A stretch of DNA of 64,000 nt. Source: Kribbella sindirgiensis. Its GTDB lineage: Bacteria; Actinomycetota; Actinomycetes; Propionibacteriales; Kribbellaceae. The notes beneath the pieces are model-generated. The model did not search any database and was not told where the DNA came from. It was given only the letters and a program-made list of their open reading frames with translations. Positions 62,880-64,000 of the stretch are shown in pieces. The stretch is from positions 1-64,000 of the forward strand of contig NZ_SJKA01000001.1 of NCBI RefSeq assembly GCF_004331435.1, read 5' to 3'. Within the stretch, counting starts at the first letter, position 1. Each line of letters opens with the position of its first letter. The translations under genes and the position numbers were made by a program.

Positions 62880-63329
62880 TCACACCGTCAGCGGAAGCTT
62901 CCCCAGCGCGGTGACCAGCGGGGACAGCTCAGGTAGCTCGGCGGCACGCTCCAACGCGGACGTCAGTACGGCGTCGTGGGTCGGCTGCGCCTGGTCGAGC
63001 AGCTCACGGCCGGCCTCGGTGACCTCGGTGTAGATGCCACGGCGATCTGTCGGGCACAGGTACCGCTGGAGCAGGTTGCGGTCCTCCAGCCGGTTGACCA
63101 GGCGCGTAGTAGCGGACTGGCTGAGCACCACCGCGTTCGACAGCTGGTTCATCCGCAGGTGGTAGTCGTCCTGCCGGGCCAGCACGTCCAGCACGCTGTA
63201 CTCGCTCACCGACAGCCCGTGCTGCTTCTGCAGCGCGCGCTCCAGCTCGTCCTCGATCCGGGCGTGCAGCGCCGCGAGAGTCCGCCAGCCCTGCGCCCGC
63301 GCCTCCGCGGCGTCATCCGGTAGTCCCAC
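62880..63329 (-). CDS. MarR-family transcriptional regulator
   Basis: A 149-aa winged-helix regulator: GLSVSEYSVLDVLARQDDYHL by ends, LSNAVVLSQSATTRLVNRLED by ends, and the wing YLCPTDRRGIYTEVTEAGREL by ends. It is divergent from the MFS transporter at 63448, and GTGCAA-type repeats fill the gap, so it probably represses that transporter and itself. GTG 63329 is the start. Confidence 0.92.
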   Translation of the reverse strand: MGLPDDAAEARAQGWRTLAALHARIEDELERALQKQHGLSVSEYSVLDVLARQDDYHLRMNQLSNAVVLSQSATTRLVNRLEDRNLLQRYLCPTDRRGIYTEVTEAGRELLDQAQPTHDAVLTSALERAAELPELSPLVTALGKLPLTV

Positions 63330-63350
63330 GACACCTCCACTTGAACATCA

Positions 63351-63405
63351 CGCTTGCATGCGCAATCATAGCGCTTGTGCAATAGCCCGCGTGTGCAACT
63401 ATCGC
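63351..63405. promoter_or_regulatory. MarR operator region
   Basis: Three related boxes are seen: GCGCAATCATAGCG (around 63360), TTGTGCAATAGCC (63375-63387) and GTGTGCAACTATCG (63391-63404). They share TGCAA-like cores about 20 bp apart in the divergent gap between marR and the MFS gene. Confidence 0.5.
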
Positions 63406-63447
63406 GCACGCCGGTAACAGTCTTCAGACTACATTCAAAGGAGCGTC

Positions 63448-64000
63448 ATGCCAGCGGCCCTGCTCGCACTCGCCATCGGTGCGTTCGGCATCGGGACCAC
63501 CGAATTCGTCATCATGGGCCTGCTGCCCGAGGTCGCCACCGACTTCGGCGTCAGCATCCCGTCCGCCGGACTGCTCATCTCCGGCTACGCGCTGGGGGTC
63601 GTGGTCGGCGCCCCGCTGCTCACCGCGATCGGCTCGAAGGTCTCCCGCAAGACCGTGCTGATCGCGCTGATGGGCGTCTTCATCGCCGGCAACCTGGTCT
63701 CCGCGGTCGCTCCGTCGTACGGCGTTCTGATGACCGGGCGGATCGTGGCGGCGCTGTCGCACGGCGCGTTCTTCGGCGTCGGGTCCGTGGTCGCGGCGTC
63801 GCTGGTTCCGAAGGCGAAGCAGGCCAGTGCGATCGCATTGATGTTCACCGGACTGACGGTCGCCAACGTGCTCGGCGTACCGGGTGGGACCGCGCTCGGC
63901 CAGCAGCTCGGCTGGCGGTCGACGTTCTGGGCGGTGACCGCGCTCGGTGTGATCGGGCTGCTCGGCATCGTGTTCCTGGTGCCGCGGCAGAACACCGCGG
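63448..64000 (+). CDS. MFS drug-type transporter, cut by the window edge
   Basis: The first 184 residues of a major facilitator transporter. It starts LALAIGAFGIGTTEFVIMGLLP by ends, with SAGLLISGYALGVVVGAPLL by ends and GRIVAALSHGAFFGVGSVVAAS by ends, a pattern of the DHA1/AraJ-type efflux group. Five to six membrane helices are visible before the sequence ends. ATG 63448 follows AAAGGAGCG. The divergent MarR regulator suggests drug- or toxin-induced efflux. The gene continues beyond the window. Confidence 0.9.
   Translation, partial: MPAALLALAIGAFGIGTTEFVIMGLLPEVATDFGVSIPSAGLLISGYALGVVVGAPLLTAIGSKVSRKTVLIALMGVFIAGNLVSAVAPSYGVLMTGRIVAALSHGAFFGVGSVVAASLVPKAKQASAIALMFTGLTVANVLGVPGGTALGQQLGWRSTFWAVTALGVIGLLGIVFLVPRQNTA

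Overview
The window is high-GC actinobacterial DNA with GTG starts, tightly overlapping ATGA/GTGA gene junctions and many LacI, TetR, GntR, ROK and LuxR-type regulators. The first locus (class III lanthipeptide synthetase, short GH-rich precursor, prolyl oligopeptidase, ABC exporters) has the same make-up as the flavipeptin locus of Kribbella flavida, so a Kribbella or close relative is the best guess. This is an inference from gene content, not a database match.

Layout. 1-764: no convincing gene, but a perfect 20-bp inverted repeat. 765-9499: class III lanthipeptide locus (LanKC, a 45-aa precursor, prolyl oligopeptidase, two half ABC exporters, a NarL-type regulator). 9915-15971: LysM/Rpf-like cell-wall protein, a methyltransferase, membrane proteins, a TetR regulator, a P-loop kinase-like protein and a molybdopterin oxidoreductase. 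15943-22197: sugar locus with a LacI regulator, sugar isomerase, Gfo/Idh/MocA dehydrogenase, SGNH hydrolase and GH2 beta-mannosidase; two AACCGGTT sites probably tie it together. 22189-24911: TetR, GNAT and a succinate-semialdehyde-type dehydrogenase. 25087-32660: a second, class II lanthipeptide-like locus (LLM oxidoreductase, LanM, a Cys-free small peptide, a large LuxR regulator). 32765-43595: ROK regulator, hydrolases, the bifunctional LysX, a VapBC pair and a Pro/Thr-rich membrane protein. 43644-45184: serine dehydratase under a glycine riboswitch. 45187-54577: a secreted peptidase, Xaa-Pro aminopeptidase and GntR facing the 5-oxoprolinase operon pxpABC, then VOC, GlxA-like, HD and zinc-finger proteins. 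54595-60146: a trans-4-hydroxy-L-proline degradation operon. 60402-64000: SDR/LysR divergent pair, a decayed cation transporter, and MarR facing an MFS transporter cut by the window edge.

The two most unusual things are these. First, the class II locus pairs a LanM, whose cyclase domain appears to have Arg in place of the conserved catalytic His, with a precursor candidate that contains no Cys, and with a divergent LLM-family oxidoreductase that could reduce dehydroamino acids. Second, a 163-bp near-perfect palindrome occurs twice (3573-3735 and 24924-25086), once in the class III locus and once beside the class II locus. Each copy ends 12-13 nt before a start codon, and the copies differ by paired changes that preserve the stem.

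Catabolic themes recur: amino acids and peptides (serine, 5-oxoproline, hydroxyproline, prolyl peptides) and mannosides. This fits a soil saprophyte feeding on plant and animal matter. All functions are read from sequence motifs and context; no database search was possible.
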